This document shows, piece by piece, positions 1 to 7,472 of a DNA stretch of 25,254 nucleotides. The notes under the pieces are model-generated. The model ran no database searches. It was not told the origin of the DNA and saw nothing but the letters and a program-made list of their open reading frames with translations. Both the position numbers and the translations under genes were made by a program. The stretch is from a bacterium (GTDB lineage: Bacteria > Patescibacteriota > Minisyncoccia > Phycocordibacterales > UBA10002): the NCBI GenBank assembly GCA_030649775.1, contig JAUSFR010000074.1:1-25254 (forward strand). Direction: 5' to 3'. Every line of letters starts with the position of its first letter. The stretch's first letter is position 1.

Positions 1-404
1 CCGATATGCATCGCCTTAAACGGATTCGGGTCGGTATACTCCACCATTACTTTTTTCCCCGAAAGCTTCTTGTTCTTTCCGTATCCTTCCCCAATACCGG
101 CAACCTCCTCCACGAAAAACTTTTTCGTGAGATGGAAATTAATAAACCCCGGCCCTGCAATCTCTATTTTCTCTATTTCTTCGAGCTTCGGACTTAGAGC
201 TTCGAGCTTCTCCACAATCTTTTCTGCCAGTTCTCTTGGCTTCATTTTGAGCTCCTTCGAGTATGCAAGAGCGACATTCGTAGAATAATCTCCATGCGAA
301 AGCTCGGCGGGGTGTTCCAGATCCACCACTCTGTTTTCTATACCCATTTCTTTAAGGGTTTCTCCTATCGCCTTTTTTAGGTCGTCTGCAATCATAGAGG
401 TCAT
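1..404 (-). CDS. argS: Arginyl-tRNA synthetase, N-terminal part (cut by window edge)
   Basis: Charges tRNA-Arg with arginine in the cytoplasm. About 134 residues are visible. The N-terminal domain holds the LEHPAELSHGDYSTNVAL stretch and GPGFINFHL, both typical of the ArgRS additional domain. The visible part ends in MVEYTDPNPFKAMHIG, which is the start of the class I HIGH signature in its ArgRS form. The rest of the gene lies beyond base 1. The start at 404 is chosen because a -10-like TAAAAT (411-416) sits 6 bp upstream and there is no Shine-Dalgarno, so the mRNA may be leaderless; an internal ATG at 395 is the alternative. The gene follows a terminator-bearing short transcript that starts from an almost identical promoter (see 425-526). 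Confidence 0.93.
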   Translation of the reverse strand, partial: MTSMIADDLKKAIGETLKEMGIENRVVDLEHPAELSHGDYSTNVALAYSKELKMKPRELAEKIVEKLEALSPKLEEIEKIEIAGPGFINFHLTKKFFVEEVAGIGEGYGKNKKLSGKKVMVEYTDPNPFKAMHI

Positions 405-424
405 TCTAGCATTTTACAGACAAG

Positions 425-454
425 AAAAAAGGCCAGGGCAATCGCACCCTGACC
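425..454 (-). terminator. Rho-independent terminator before argS
   Basis: On the minus strand the sequence reads GGTCAGGG, an 8-nt loop, CCCTGGCC, then six T. The stem has 8 pairs (one G-T) and the U-tract is clean. It separates the HD-domain gene and the short candidate RNA from argS. Confidence 0.8.
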
Positions 455-526
455 CTATGTGTTCGGGCATTTCAGCCACGTCGTAAGCCTTCCTCAATGA
501 GGAGGTGCGCTCATTCTAGCATTTTA
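425..526 (-). other. Candidate short leader RNA or sRNA upstream of argS, with 6-codon ORF
   Basis: A copy of the argS start region (16 bp identical, 401-416 and 511-526) gives a second -10 TAAAAT at 521-526. It is followed 6 bp later by an ATG opening a 6-codon ORF, MSAPPH (514-494). About 40 bp on lies a factor-independent terminator: stem 431-438/447-454 with one wobble pair and a T-run at 425-430 on the minus strand. The ORF contains CACCTCCT, which resembles the 16S rRNA 3' end, and CGCACCT, which could pair with GGGTGCG in the terminator. The unit would make an RNA of about 85 nt that ends before argS. Whether it is a regulatory leader or an independent small RNA cannot be told. Confidence 0.45.
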
Positions 527-595
527 GACGTAATAAAAAAGGCACTATTTCCCCAATCCGCATGGTGTCCGCGTTTATCTGCGTTAATTTCGCAT

Positions 596-1231
596 TCACT
601 TGCCGGCATTCTTCATCTTCACCCACTTATTCGCCTTGAGGTGCCAGCTTGCTGGGTCGGACTTCTGAAGTTCGTCCCAAATCTTTTTTGCGGTTTTGGT
701 GTAGAGTTTTTTGGTGCGAACGAGTTTTCGCATAGCGTCAAACTTCTTTGCGAGTACGGACCCTCGCTCCTCCATTTCCTTGAGTTCAATGTCCACATCC
801 AAATTATCGGCATCCTTCACAATCTTTGACGCAACGGTCTTTCGGGCTTCATACTCTTCCAAGGTTTCATGGTACAGGTCGGCAAACGCGGTACCGAGAA
901 AGCTGTCGGCAGATGCCCTTTTTTCATCGCGAGTGACATAGACAGCAGTAAGATAATTCGCGTCACCGGTGCGCGCCTCGGCGACGTCATGTACGAGCGC
1001 CATTTTCAAAATCTTCTCTTCATCTTTGAACCCTTCCCCACGAGCAATGAGAAGCGCGAGAAAAACAACGCGAAAGGTGTGCTCCGGAACCGACGCGCAC
1101 CCGCTTCCCATAAACTGCTCCCAGCTCCGCTCGGTGTTTTTGAGCGTGCCGATTTCGTAGAGAAATTCAATGTCCCGTTTGACACTGCTCTTGGTTGTAC
1201 CGTTATTAGCCTTTAGGTCGCCTTTTGACAT
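596..1231 (-). CDS. HD-domain 5'-deoxynucleotidase-like hydrolase (YfbR/HDDC2 type)
   Basis: A 211-residue metal-dependent phosphohydrolase of the HD superfamily. Visible metal ligands are His51 in SVPEHTFRV, the His81-Asp82 pair in ALVHDVAEA, and Asp142 in VKDADNLD; their spacing matches the YfbR/HDDC2 group. Characterised members of that group remove phosphate from deoxynucleoside 5'-monophosphates, so it probably trims dNMP pools. That fits the neighbours tmk, thyA and dcd, but the substrate is inferred. The start at 1231 is supported by a -10-like TAGGAT (1238-1243) 6 bp upstream and no Shine-Dalgarno. The C-terminus is Lys-rich. The gap to tmk holds a perfect 38-bp palindrome. Confidence 0.78.
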   Translation of the reverse strand: MSKGDLKANNGTTKSSVKRDIEFLYEIGTLKNTERSWEQFMGSGCASVPEHTFRVVFLALLIARGEGFKDEEKILKMALVHDVAEARTGDANYLTAVYVTRDEKRASADSFLGTAFADLYHETLEEYEARKTVASKIVKDADNLDVDIELKEMEERGSVLAKKFDAMRKLVRTKKLYTKTAKKIWDELQKSDPASWHLKANKWVKMKNAGK

Positions 1232-1264
1232 TCCCGTATCCTACCACCCCTCCCTCCCCTGTCC

Positions 1265-1302
1265 ATTCATAAATAGTATGCTATAGCATACTATTTATGA
1301 AT
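1265..1302. repeat. Perfect 38-bp palindrome after tmk
   Basis: The two 19-bp halves are exact reverse complements with no loop (centre CTATAG at 1281-1286; arms contain ATAAATAGTATG). It touches the last base of the tmk stop codon. There is no T-run on either side, so it is not a standard terminator; it could protect the tmk mRNA 3' end or bind a dimeric protein. Confidence 0.85.
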
Positions 1303-1928
1303 TAGACCTGTGTGCGTATGTGTGTGCGGATGAGAGCGAGAACGTCGGCTTCCACCTCCGCAAGTGGACGGGTGGCGTCAATAATCTTGTGCGGAACTGA
1401 TTTAAAGAACTCCAGATATCCTTCGCGAACCGTGCGGTGAAAATCAAGCGAGCGTTTCTCAAAGTGGTCCATCACTCGTCCCGACTTTTTAACTCGAGCG
1501 AGCCCTACCTCGGGAGGAACGTCAAGAAAGATATACAGGTCGGGAGTAGCACCTTTGAATGCTTCATCACGAACATTCCAAAACAAGTCGGAAAGATAGG
1601 TGGCCCCCGAGGCGGTTACCTGATACGCGAAAATGCTGGAATCAAATCGGTCGGAGAACACCGAGACTCCTCGCGAAAGCGCGGGTGAAACCACTCTCTG
1701 AAAATGGTCGGTCTGCGCCGACCACGCGAGCAAGAACTGCGCCTCGGCCGAAACATTACTTCCTTCTTCCGATACCAGCATCTTTTTCAGCTCTTCGCCA
1801 AAGGCCGTTTCTCCCGCCTTGGTTACGAGAAGTCTGTCAGCAGGAAAAGCCGACGCAACCGCTTTCGCAATGGTCGTCTTCCCCGCCCCTTCGCCTCCTT
1901 CTAGCACGATAAACTTCCCTCGATTCAT
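1302..1928 (-). CDS. tmk: Thymidylate kinase
   Basis: Phosphorylates dTMP to dTDP with ATP, the step after thymidylate synthase. From the preferred start the protein is 208 residues. The P-loop GGEGAGKTT is at about residues 11-19. DRFDSSIFAYQ is the DR(Y/F) substrate motif and ARVKKSGRVMDHFEKR the LID segment. The ATG at 1928 (MNRGKFIVLEGG) is preferred because a -10-like TACACT (1936-1941) lies 7 bp upstream. The longer start at 1946 would begin directly at the T-run of the preceding terminator. The hydrolase downstream and glyA upstream place it in the nucleotide-pool block. The stop codon abuts a long palindrome. Confidence 0.93.
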   Translation of the reverse strand: MNRGKFIVLEGGEGAGKTTIAKAVASAFPADRLLVTKAGETAFGEELKKMLVSEEGSNVSAEAQFLLAWSAQTDHFQRVVSPALSRGVSVFSDRFDSSIFAYQVTASGATYLSDLFWNVRDEAFKGATPDLYIFLDVPPEVGLARVKKSGRVMDHFEKRSLDFHRTVREGYLEFFKSVPHKIIDATRPLAEVEADVLALIRTHIRTQV

Positions 1929-1946
1929 ACTGGGTAGTGTACTCAT

Positions 1947-1980
1947 AAAAAAGAAAAAGCGCGAGTGAAGTGCTCGCGCT
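1947..1980 (-). terminator. Terminator of the glyA operon
   Basis: The minus strand reads AGCGCGAG, a 7-nt loop, CTCGCGCT, then TTTTCTTTTTT. The 8-bp GC-rich stem is at 1958-1965/1973-1980. The T-run ends at the upstream ATG of tmk, which supports a separate tmk promoter inside that extension. Confidence 0.85.
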
Positions 1981-2027
1981 GAAAAAGATGTTGAAATGTC
2001 ATACCAGACAAGAAAGATGGACTTCGA

Positions 2028-2246
2028 CTACTTCCGCAACTTATTCATCTGTTCCTGTAACAACCTAATTTTTTCTTTATCAACCAGATAACCGGGACAG
2101 CGGTCGGGTCGTGACTCCTCCAGAGCCATTTGATTCCACAAGTTATTAAACTCGGAAAGATGAACTTCTACAGGTTGTCGAACTGGTACAACGGGTGATT
2201 TTTTTCTAAAGAACCGAAGAAGCAAAGAATGTAGAAGAACCTTCAT
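2028..2246 (-). CDS. Small hypothetical protein coupled to glyA operon
   Basis: 72 residues, not recognised. It starts with a short hydrophobic and basic stretch (MKVLLHSLLLRFFRKK), perhaps a membrane-contacting amphipathic helix. A polar part with a conserved-looking WNQMALEESRPDRCPGY segment follows, then a Lys/Glu-rich helical tail. Its ATG overlaps the stop of the preceding small gene by 4 bp (ATGA at 2243-2246), so it should be translationally coupled. It ends about 48 bp before the operon terminator. The overlap chain and intact frame argue for a real gene; function unknown. Confidence 0.55.
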   Translation of the reverse strand: MKVLLHSLLLRFFRKKSPVVPVRQPVEVHLSEFNNLWNQMALEESRPDRCPGYLVDKEKIRLLQEQMNKLRK

Positions 2247-2473
2247 TTTACACCTCGTCTTTTATATGATTTTTCTTTCGGCGGGACGACTCGGGCCAAC
2301 TTCTCTTTTTCCCATGGTGGGAGTTTTTTGAAGTCCTTGAGTGAATCACTCACCTCCTGCGCAAATGTCTTCCGCTTCATAACTTTCTTGAGCGCTTTCG
2401 AGTATTTCTCTCCCAATTCCTCAATGTCGGAACGTTTCAATCTGATCACCTCCTTCTGCTTGGATTTAATCAC
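2243..2473 (-). CDS. Small basic hypothetical protein, GTG start, overlaps glyA
   Basis: 76 residues, very rich in Lys and Glu and predicted mostly helical (KRSDIEELGEKYSKALKKVM). No cysteines or membrane segment. It starts with GTG that shares GTGA with the glyA stop (2470-2473), and its own stop overlaps the next small gene by ATGA. This two-step coupling makes it part of the glyA operon. No family recognised; nucleic-acid or ribosome association would fit the charge but is only a guess. Confidence 0.55.
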   Translation of the reverse strand: MIKSKQKEVIRLKRSDIEELGEKYSKALKKVMKRKTFAQEVSDSLKDFKKLPPWEKEKLARVVPPKEKSYKRRGVK

Positions 2474-3642
2474 TTCCGCAGGGTTGTGTCAATTTTCCGG
2501 GCAATCTCCCGAAAATCCTTCTCTTTGAGACCACGGGTGGTTTCGGCAGGAGTGCCGAGGCGAATGCCGGAAGGGTCCATGGGTTTCCTTGTATCAAACG
2601 GAATGGTGTTCTCGTTGACGATAATACCCTCCGCCTCAAGTCTGTCGGCAGCTTCCCTCCCTCCTAACCCCGCGCCGTCTCGCCACGTATCAATACGAAG
2701 GAGATGCGTTTCGGTGCCACCTTCAACGACGCGCCAACCGAGTCTTGCGAGTTCGTCCCCGAGTGCCTTTGTGTTTTTAAGTATTTGCGAGGCGTATTTT
2801 CTAAATGCGGGAGTGTTCGCCTCCTTGAGCGCCACCGCAACCCCAGCAATCTGGTTGAAGTGCGGACCGCCCTGAAGCCCGGGAATAATTATCTTGTCTA
2901 TCTTTTTATTGAGCTCACGCTCATCAATGCGTGAGAAAATCATCGCCGAGCGAGGACCGCGAAGTGTTTTGTGCGTGGTCGTGGTGACAATATCGGCAAA
3001 GAGAAACGGCGATGGGTACACCTTCCCCGCCACCAGTCCCGCGAAGTGCGACATATCCACCATTAGGAGCGCTCCGCAGGCGTCCGCGATTTCCCGAAAC
3101 TTTTTGAAGTCCACAATGTGCGCGTAGGCGGTAAACCCTGCGACAATAATGTTTGGCTTCCCTTCTACTGCAATCTTTTTGATTGTCTCGTAGTCCAAAA
3201 GCTCGGTTTCTTTGGAAACGCCGTACGGAACCTGCGTCCAAAATCGTCCGGTCATAGAGACCGACTGCCCGTGGGTGAGGTGTCCACCATGCGAAAGCGT
3301 CATTCCCATAATCTTGGCTCCTTGCGGAACAAGCGCGGAGTAGACGGCAAAGTTTGCTGGAGAACCGGAAAGCGGTTGGACATTGACGCTCCACTTTTGC
3401 GGGTCAAGGTCAAACAGTTCCAGCGCTCGTTTTTGGGCGAGCGACTCAACATCGTCCACGACTTTCGTTCCGCGGTAGTACCGCCTTCCCGGATACCCTT
3501 CCCCGTATTTATCGGTAAGTATTGAGCCAAGTGCCTCAAGTACGTCCTTGGACACATAGTTTTCAGAGGCGATAAGGTTGATGACGCTTTTTTGACGCTT
3601 TTTCTCGGTTTCTATCAGTTTTTTTATTTGTGTGTCGTGCAT
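2470..3642 (-). CDS. glyA: Serine hydroxymethyltransferase
   Basis: PLP enzyme that turns serine plus tetrahydrofolate into glycine plus 5,10-methylene-THF, the one-carbon donor for thymidylate synthase. 390 residues, slightly shorter than the usual 410-420. Landmarks: NLIASENYVS near the N-terminus, the substrate loop YGEGYPGRRYYRG (residues 46-58), VDMSHFAG (Asp196, His199 at the cofactor) and TTTHKTLRGPR with the Schiff-base Lys225. A -10-like TAGCAT (3650-3655) lies 7 bp before the ATG. Two small genes are coupled downstream. The upstream gap contains a half copy of the CTAGGC repeat that also precedes thyA, dcd and folD. Confidence 0.96.
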   Translation of the reverse strand: MHDTQIKKLIETEKKRQKSVINLIASENYVSKDVLEALGSILTDKYGEGYPGRRYYRGTKVVDDVESLAQKRALELFDLDPQKWSVNVQPLSGSPANFAVYSALVPQGAKIMGMTLSHGGHLTHGQSVSMTGRFWTQVPYGVSKETELLDYETIKKIAVEGKPNIIVAGFTAYAHIVDFKKFREIADACGALLMVDMSHFAGLVAGKVYPSPFLFADIVTTTTHKTLRGPRSAMIFSRIDERELNKKIDKIIIPGLQGGPHFNQIAGVAVALKEANTPAFRKYASQILKNTKALGDELARLGWRVVEGGTETHLLRIDTWRDGAGLGGREAADRLEAEGIIVNENTIPFDTRKPMDPSGIRLGTPAETTRGLKEKDFREIARKIDTTLRK

Positions 3643-3886
3643 GATACGAATGCTACAAATTAGTATGCGAATGCTTCTAATATGCGAATGACTACGAATA
3701 TGAAGAGATGTGAGAGAGTTACACCATGAATTTCCTAAAGCCTAGCGCCTAGTTTCCTAGAGCCTAATTGTATTCGCATTCTAGCACAGGGGAAAATTAA
3801 TCAAATCCCTCCTCCGACCTGCCTGCCGAAGCCTTGACGCAGGCAGGAGACGGAGTGCTCCCTTTAAGAAAGGGAGAATGCGGGCT
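3643..3886. repeat. Repeat-filled gap between thyA and glyA
   Basis: No gene is visible. It holds several degenerate GCGAATG/TTCGCAT repeats (3647-3790), a half CTAGGC element at 3734-3766, a 9-bp inverted repeat CCTGCCTGC/GCAGGCAGG (3818-3826/3839-3847) of a type common between genes in such genomes, and the hairpin CTCCCTTT-AAG-AAAGGGAG (3858-3876) just after thyA. The last may act as a weak thyA terminator, but it has no U-tract. Confidence 0.6.
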
Positions 3887-4861
3887 CTAGTTCTTTCCTT
3901 CAGTGCTCTTTTTCTCAATATATCCTCCGGCGACGGTAAGCTCCGCCTTAATCGGGGGATGAGAATCGTAGTTCTCCAGAATGACGTGTTCGGGACGGAA
4001 GTTTAGAAGCGTGGTAGCGCCATCGTCAATGCGCACCGTGGGAAACGGCTTCGGTTCCCGTGCCAGTTGCTCTTTCACCGCCTCGATATGATTTTCGTAC
4101 ATATGCACATCGCCGAAGGTGTGCACATACTCCCCCACCCCATAACCCGCGAGCTTCGCGAGAACGTGCGTCAGGAGCGCGTAGCTTCCAATGTTGAATG
4201 GCACGCCAAGAAAGATATCGGCGCTACGCTGGTAAAGCTGGAGGCACAGCTTGCCGTCCTTCACGTTGAGCTGATACATATTGTGGCAAATGGGAAACCG
4301 ACACGCCTCTTCTTCTTTCGCCATACGATAAAGAAATTCGGGGTTCCAGGAGTTCACAATGGCGTTGTGACAGTCGGGGTCCTCCATCACTTCGTTAAGT
4401 GCCCACTGCAGTTGGTCCACAGTCCGTTTCGGGTCTTTGGTTGGCCACCGGCGCCAGAGCTCTCCATAGATGTACTTCAGCTCGCCGTACTTCTGCGCGA
4501 AGGCGCTGTCGGTACCGATTTTGCCGATAAACTCGTCCTTCGTAAGCGTGGGAGCTTCTCCCTTATCCGCCTTTGCTTTGTACAGTTTGTACGGATAGTC
4601 GTCCCAGATATGCACGTTGTTTTTTACGAGATAATCAATGTTGGACTGTCCCGAGAGGAACCAATACAGCTCGTGAAGGACGCCTTTCCAGTACACCTTC
4701 TTGGTGGTGAGGAGCGGAAACCCTTTCCCGAGGTCAAAACGGATTTGTTTGCCGAACACACTATAGGTCTTTACGCCTGTTCCTTTGTCAGTCTGAATAA
4801 CCCCTTTTTCAAGAATTTCACGCATCAGGTCCAGGTATTGATATTCGGGATGTTTGTTCAT
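3887..4861 (-). CDS. thyA: Thymidylate synthase (ThyA type)
   Basis: Methylates dUMP to dTMP with methylene-THF, releasing dihydrofolate. 324 residues against about 264 in E. coli; the extra length is mainly insertions around residues 90-130 and 140-160, as in longer ThyA forms. The nucleophile is Cys192 in FPICHNMY. QLYQRSADIFLGVPFNIGSY holds the phosphate-binding Arg and the dUMP-recognising Asp and Asn, and HTFGDVHMYENH is near the C-terminus. It starts immediately after a full CTAGGC repeat that fills the gap from the dcd stop. With glyA, folA and folD in the window the methylene-THF cycle can run. Confidence 0.96.
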   Translation of the reverse strand: MNKHPEYQYLDLMREILEKGVIQTDKGTGVKTYSVFGKQIRFDLGKGFPLLTTKKVYWKGVLHELYWFLSGQSNIDYLVKNNVHIWDDYPYKLYKAKADKGEAPTLTKDEFIGKIGTDSAFAQKYGELKYIYGELWRRWPTKDPKRTVDQLQWALNEVMEDPDCHNAIVNSWNPEFLYRMAKEEEACRFPICHNMYQLNVKDGKLCLQLYQRSADIFLGVPFNIGSYALLTHVLAKLAGYGVGEYVHTFGDVHMYENHIEAVKEQLAREPKPFPTVRIDDGATTLLNFRPEHVILENYDSHPPIKAELTVAGGYIEKKSTEGKN

Positions 4862-4929
4862 AGGCTCTAGGAAACTAGGCGCTAGGACGTTGAGAAGTTT
4901 TCTTCCCTAGTGCCTAAAGCCTAGCGCCT
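4862..4929 (-). repeat. Structured CTAGGC repeat, thyA copy
   Basis: It fills the whole dcd-thyA gap. On the minus strand a left arm with AGGCGCTAGG and AGGCACTAGG is followed by a small central hairpin (GAAG-AAAA-CTTC), then a right arm with CCTAGCGCCT and CCTAGAGCCT ending directly at the thyA ATG. AGGCGCTAGG and CCTAGCGCCT are exact complements. A 31-bp core (4882-4912) recurs with one mismatch in the dcd copy. Confidence 0.85.
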
Positions 4930-4931
4930 CA

Positions 4932-5492
4932 TTACTTTTTTTTCTTAGCAATAATCTTCGGAGGAATGTACCCTACGAAATTGTTTTTGGAATACCGTCC
5001 TGTTTCCTTGTAATTCTGTCGCGGGGGACTTGAGAGCGGAGAAAAAGTAAGCTGGGCAATGGCCATACCCGGGCGAAGGATAATCGGCACATTGTTGAGG
5101 TTGCAGAGCTCAAGAGCGACATTAAGGAAATGTCCAGGATTGATAAGAGCGGCGCTATTGTGCACAAGAAGTCCGATGCGAGCGAGCGAACTTTTGCCGT
5201 TTACCTCAATAAGAAAATGGTCGGAACCGAAAAAGTCTTTTGAGTAACCCAAAATACTCACCCCGGGATGGAGCACAAACGCTTCCCCGTCAGCAACGTG
5301 GACATCATGTGTCTTGGGAAAAATCTTGTTCGCGGGGTCAATAAAGGTAGAGGTATGCGACTCGTTTACGATAAACTTATTACCGAGAATAATATCGTAA
5401 CTGGCAGGCTGAAGACGCGACTCCTCAAACGGCTCAAGGGTAATCGTCTTTCGCTTCACTTCTTTTTTGATGTCGGTGTCAGATAAAAACAT
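4932..5492 (-). CDS. dcd: dCTP deaminase (dUTPase superfamily)
   Basis: Converts dCTP to dUTP, the usual bacterial route to dUMP for thyA; some relatives also hydrolyse the dUTP to dUMP. 186 residues. Motifs: SRLQPASYDIILG (26-38), GKSSLARIGLLVH (99-111, with Arg105) and INPGHFLNVALELCN, in which Glu128 is in the position of the catalytic glutamate. ILRPGMAIAQLTF follows. The C-terminus is a Lys tail. No separate dUTPase gene is seen here, so a bifunctional enzyme is possible but unproven. It starts 4 bp after a full CTAGGC repeat. Confidence 0.9.
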   Translation of the reverse strand: MFLSDTDIKKEVKRKTITLEPFEESRLQPASYDIILGNKFIVNESHTSTFIDPANKIFPKTHDVHVADGEAFVLHPGVSILGYSKDFFGSDHFLIEVNGKSSLARIGLLVHNSAALINPGHFLNVALELCNLNNVPIILRPGMAIAQLTFSPLSSPPRQNYKETGRYSKNNFVGYIPPKIIAKKKK

Positions 5493-5597
5493 ATTCTAGG
5501 CTCTAGGAAACTAGGCCCTAGGCTCTAGGACGTTAAGAAGTTTTCTTCCCTAGTGCCTAGCGCCTAAAACCTAATACCTAATACCTAATACCTAAAT
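5493..5597 (-). repeat. Structured CTAGGC repeat, dcd copy, plus CCTAATA tandem
   Basis: Same architecture as the thyA copy: AGGC-N-CTAGG units, central GAAG-AAAA-CTTC hairpin, CCTAG-N-GCCT units, then dcd ATG. The core 5525-5555 matches 4882-4912 at 30 of 31 positions. Its distal end carries CCTAATA three times in tandem (5570-5590) and a partial fourth unit, directly after the stop of the CYTH gene. Confidence 0.85.
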
Positions 5598-5599
5598 GG

Positions 5600-6274
5600 T
5601 TATTCAACAATAAATACTTTATCAGTCCCGTAGTACTCCTGCCAGTGCTTGTTGTAATGCGCGAACATTCGTTCAAGTCGGTCCTGCAAAAGCTCTTCGC
5701 ACCCAACCTGCTCCATAAACGACTGAAGCTCCTCCTTGGCTTTCCCCGCATCCTTCCCGTCCTCCACAATGCGCTCAAACTCCGCGAGGTATCCATATCC
5801 GGCATTCTTGTCTATGGTTACGTGCGTCTCCCCTTCCACATACTCTTCCCGCTCACGCGACCACTTTGCCTGATAGGCGAGCCCCGCATCAAGCAGTTTC
5901 TGGTCAAGTTCCGCGAGGGTAAGCGGAACCGCTTCCTCAAACTCAATCCGCGACACTCCGTTTGAGCTCGTATCACTTCCGATGGACGTCTTCAAAATAA
6001 ACAGCACTTTCCCGTCGGCATCGCGTGTACGAATGGAAACCTCACCACGCGTCGAGAGAATAATTCGGGAGAGTTCCTGTTGCTTTTCGGCGGAGAGAAA
6101 CGGAGCGATAGCTTTTTCTACCTTTCCGAGTTCGCCGATAGAGGTAAAGTAATGATTCTTCTGTCTGTGGGAAGGAAGAGTTTTGAGGTCGGGAAAAAGC
6201 TTGAAAAGGCGCGTGCGAAGCTCATCCGCCCGTTCCTTGCTTCCCAACAAACTTTTTATCTCTATCTCAAACAT
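5600..6274 (-). CDS. CYTH-domain protein (triphosphate tunnel family)
   Basis: 224 residues. MFEIEIKSLL carries the ExExK signature of the CYTH/triphosphate-tunnel superfamily at residues 3-7. Other family marks are alternating charged strands (VSIRTRDADGKVLFILK, RIEFEEAV, REREEYVEGETHVTIDK) and GYGYLAEFERI. Members hydrolyse triphosphates such as inorganic tripolyphosphate or thiamine triphosphate, or cyclise ATP; the substrate here is unknown. The frame is open far upstream, but the ATG at 6274 starts exactly at the motif and has a -10-like TATCTT (6281-6286) 6 bp away. The C-terminal third is helical (EELQSFMEQVGCEELLQ). Confidence 0.8.
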   Translation of the reverse strand: MFEIEIKSLLGSKERADELRTRLFKLFPDLKTLPSHRQKNHYFTSIGELGKVEKAIAPFLSAEKQQELSRIILSTRGEVSIRTRDADGKVLFILKTSIGSDTSSNGVSRIEFEEAVPLTLAELDQKLLDAGLAYQAKWSREREEYVEGETHVTIDKNAGYGYLAEFERIVEDGKDAGKAKEELQSFMEQVGCEELLQDRLERMFAHYNKHWQEYYGTDKVFIVE

Positions 6275-6280
6275 AAATAT

Positions 6281-6393
6281 AAGATACCAATATACGAATG
6301 GTACTAATGAAACGAATGAATACGAATAAGAAATCAGAAAGCGGGATTGGTAGCCATTGGTAGCAATCGTGCTCATTAGTATATTGGTATCTT
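6281..6393. repeat. Long-range inverted repeat over the CYTH promoter
   Basis: AAGATACCAATATAC (6281-6295) and GTATATTGGTATCTT (6379-6393) are exact complements 83 bp apart. The space between has ACGAAT-type repeats (6294-6330). The left arm includes the inferred -10 of the CYTH gene, so cruciform or hairpin formation would touch that promoter. No gene seen in 6275-6512. Confidence 0.7.
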
Positions 6394-6445
6394 TTATCTT
6401 TGTATATCCTACTGCCATTTTTGAAATCAGTTTTCTAATTCTGAC

Positions 6446-6498
6446 AACAAAAAAGCCCCGATAATGTCTCGCTAAAGCGTAGACAAAATCGGGGCTTG
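6446..6498 (-). terminator. Terminator of the 6513-7325 gene
   Basis: The minus strand reads AAGCCCCGAT ... ATCGGGGCTT then TTTTTGTTG. The outer stem is 10 bp (6453-6462/6488-6497) and an inner GTCT/GAGAC-like stem is possible. The T-run lies at 6446-6454. Confidence 0.85.
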
Positions 6499-6512
6499 GT
6501 AGGTTAGTGGAA

Positions 6513-7325
6513 TTAGGTTTGAGTTTTGAGATTAAGGACAATTGCCTCACGAAAGCCAAGGCGCACATCCGCGGAGTATGCCTTTTTCCGGCCGAAGCGA
6601 ACCTCGCCAACAGCGGACGGAAAATAGTTGCCGACCGCAACGACGCGAGAACCCCGGGACGTGTCCTCGGGAAAAAACGAACCCGTTGTACCCGTTGAGT
6701 CAAGAAATGTCTTCTTCACACGGTACAGCAATCCCGTGCCGAGGCCATACCCCCGTAGGTGAAGCGGTACTGTCTGACGACCTCTGAACCAGTGACTTGC
6801 GTATTTCGGCGGAAGTCCCATAGTCGCCAGTGTCGGTCCTTGAGAGCGCTCAATAAGATAGAGTCTCGAGACTTCGGCTGTCGACCTGACTAAACATTGC
6901 ACATTCATGCTTTCCCAGACCCTAAGCCCTTGGGCTTTCAGCCCCTTGCTTACCATTTGTCGGTTGGTCAGTCCCACCGGGTCAAAGATAGGCAGGATGT
7001 GCTTCCAGGGAAACCGAGCCGGAAGCGGAAAGAGTTCCCGCAGATTTACCTTTGTGCCGAAGTGGTCTTCGGTAAACTTCTCCGCGTGACCGATCCACTC
7101 CAAGCAGTCGGTCTCTTCAATGGGATAGCCGGTCATTTCGACGGGAACCGCCGAAGGTGGGATTGCACTCGGGATCGCAAAACACCGTTTGAGGACGCGC
7201 GGAATCTGACCCCGATTTTCGGTTCGGAGATAGTGTTTTGCTTCTTTCGCGCCAATAACACTGAAGTATGGGATAGTTAATGCAAGCAGATTTACTTGTT
7301 CTTTTTGCAAGGTTGCCTCGTTCAT
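6513..7325 (-). CDS. Hypothetical protein, 270 aa
   Basis: Not recognised. Soluble, with no signal peptide or membrane segment and few cysteines. Notable stretches are LEWIGHAEKFTEDHFGTKVNLRELFP, the aromatic and Gly-rich HLRGYGLGTGLLYRVKKTF, and a C-terminal segment RVVAVGNYFPSAVGEVRFG that looks like beta strands. It is bounded by its own terminator and by the divergent vapB promoter region, so it is probably monocistronic. Its frame is long and uninterrupted on the strand used by most neighbours. Start at 7325 is the first ATG; the weak CATCCT (7331-7336) upstream is only suggestive. Confidence 0.6.
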   Translation of the reverse strand: MNEATLQKEQVNLLALTIPYFSVIGAKEAKHYLRTENRGQIPRVLKRCFAIPSAIPPSAVPVEMTGYPIEETDCLEWIGHAEKFTEDHFGTKVNLRELFPLPARFPWKHILPIFDPVGLTNRQMVSKGLKAQGLRVWESMNVQCLVRSTAEVSRLYLIERSQGPTLATMGLPPKYASHWFRGRQTVPLHLRGYGLGTGLLYRVKKTFLDSTGTTGSFFPEDTSRGSRVVAVGNYFPSAVGEVRFGRKKAYSADVRLGFREAIVLNLKTQT

Positions 7326-7472
7326 AACAGAGGATGTCTTTCTTTTTTTGAATGTACCAAATGGCAGTCGGAGTAGAGCTTAAATGCGCCACTTTCTGCC
7401 GAAAATACCTTACCATAGACAATGCCTATCCGTCAAGCTTACCTAATGCTGAAAGTGTGAAATACTGAATGT

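Noticed and set aside
497..829. 110-codon plus-strand frame
   Set aside because: It is antisense to the C-terminal part of the HD-domain gene and has no recognisable features.
4067..4870. 267-codon plus-strand frame
   Set aside because: It is antisense to thyA, which has full catalytic motifs; the frame is a by-product of codon bias.
5493..5597. Repeats in the dcd upstream gap as a CRISPR array
   Set aside because: Units are 7-10 bp, adjacent and inverted; no spacers of even length and no cas genes.
6275..6703. N-terminal extension of the CYTH protein (143 extra residues)
   Set aside because: It would cover the terminator at 6446-6498 and the end of the next gene; the family signature begins exactly at the ATG at 6274.
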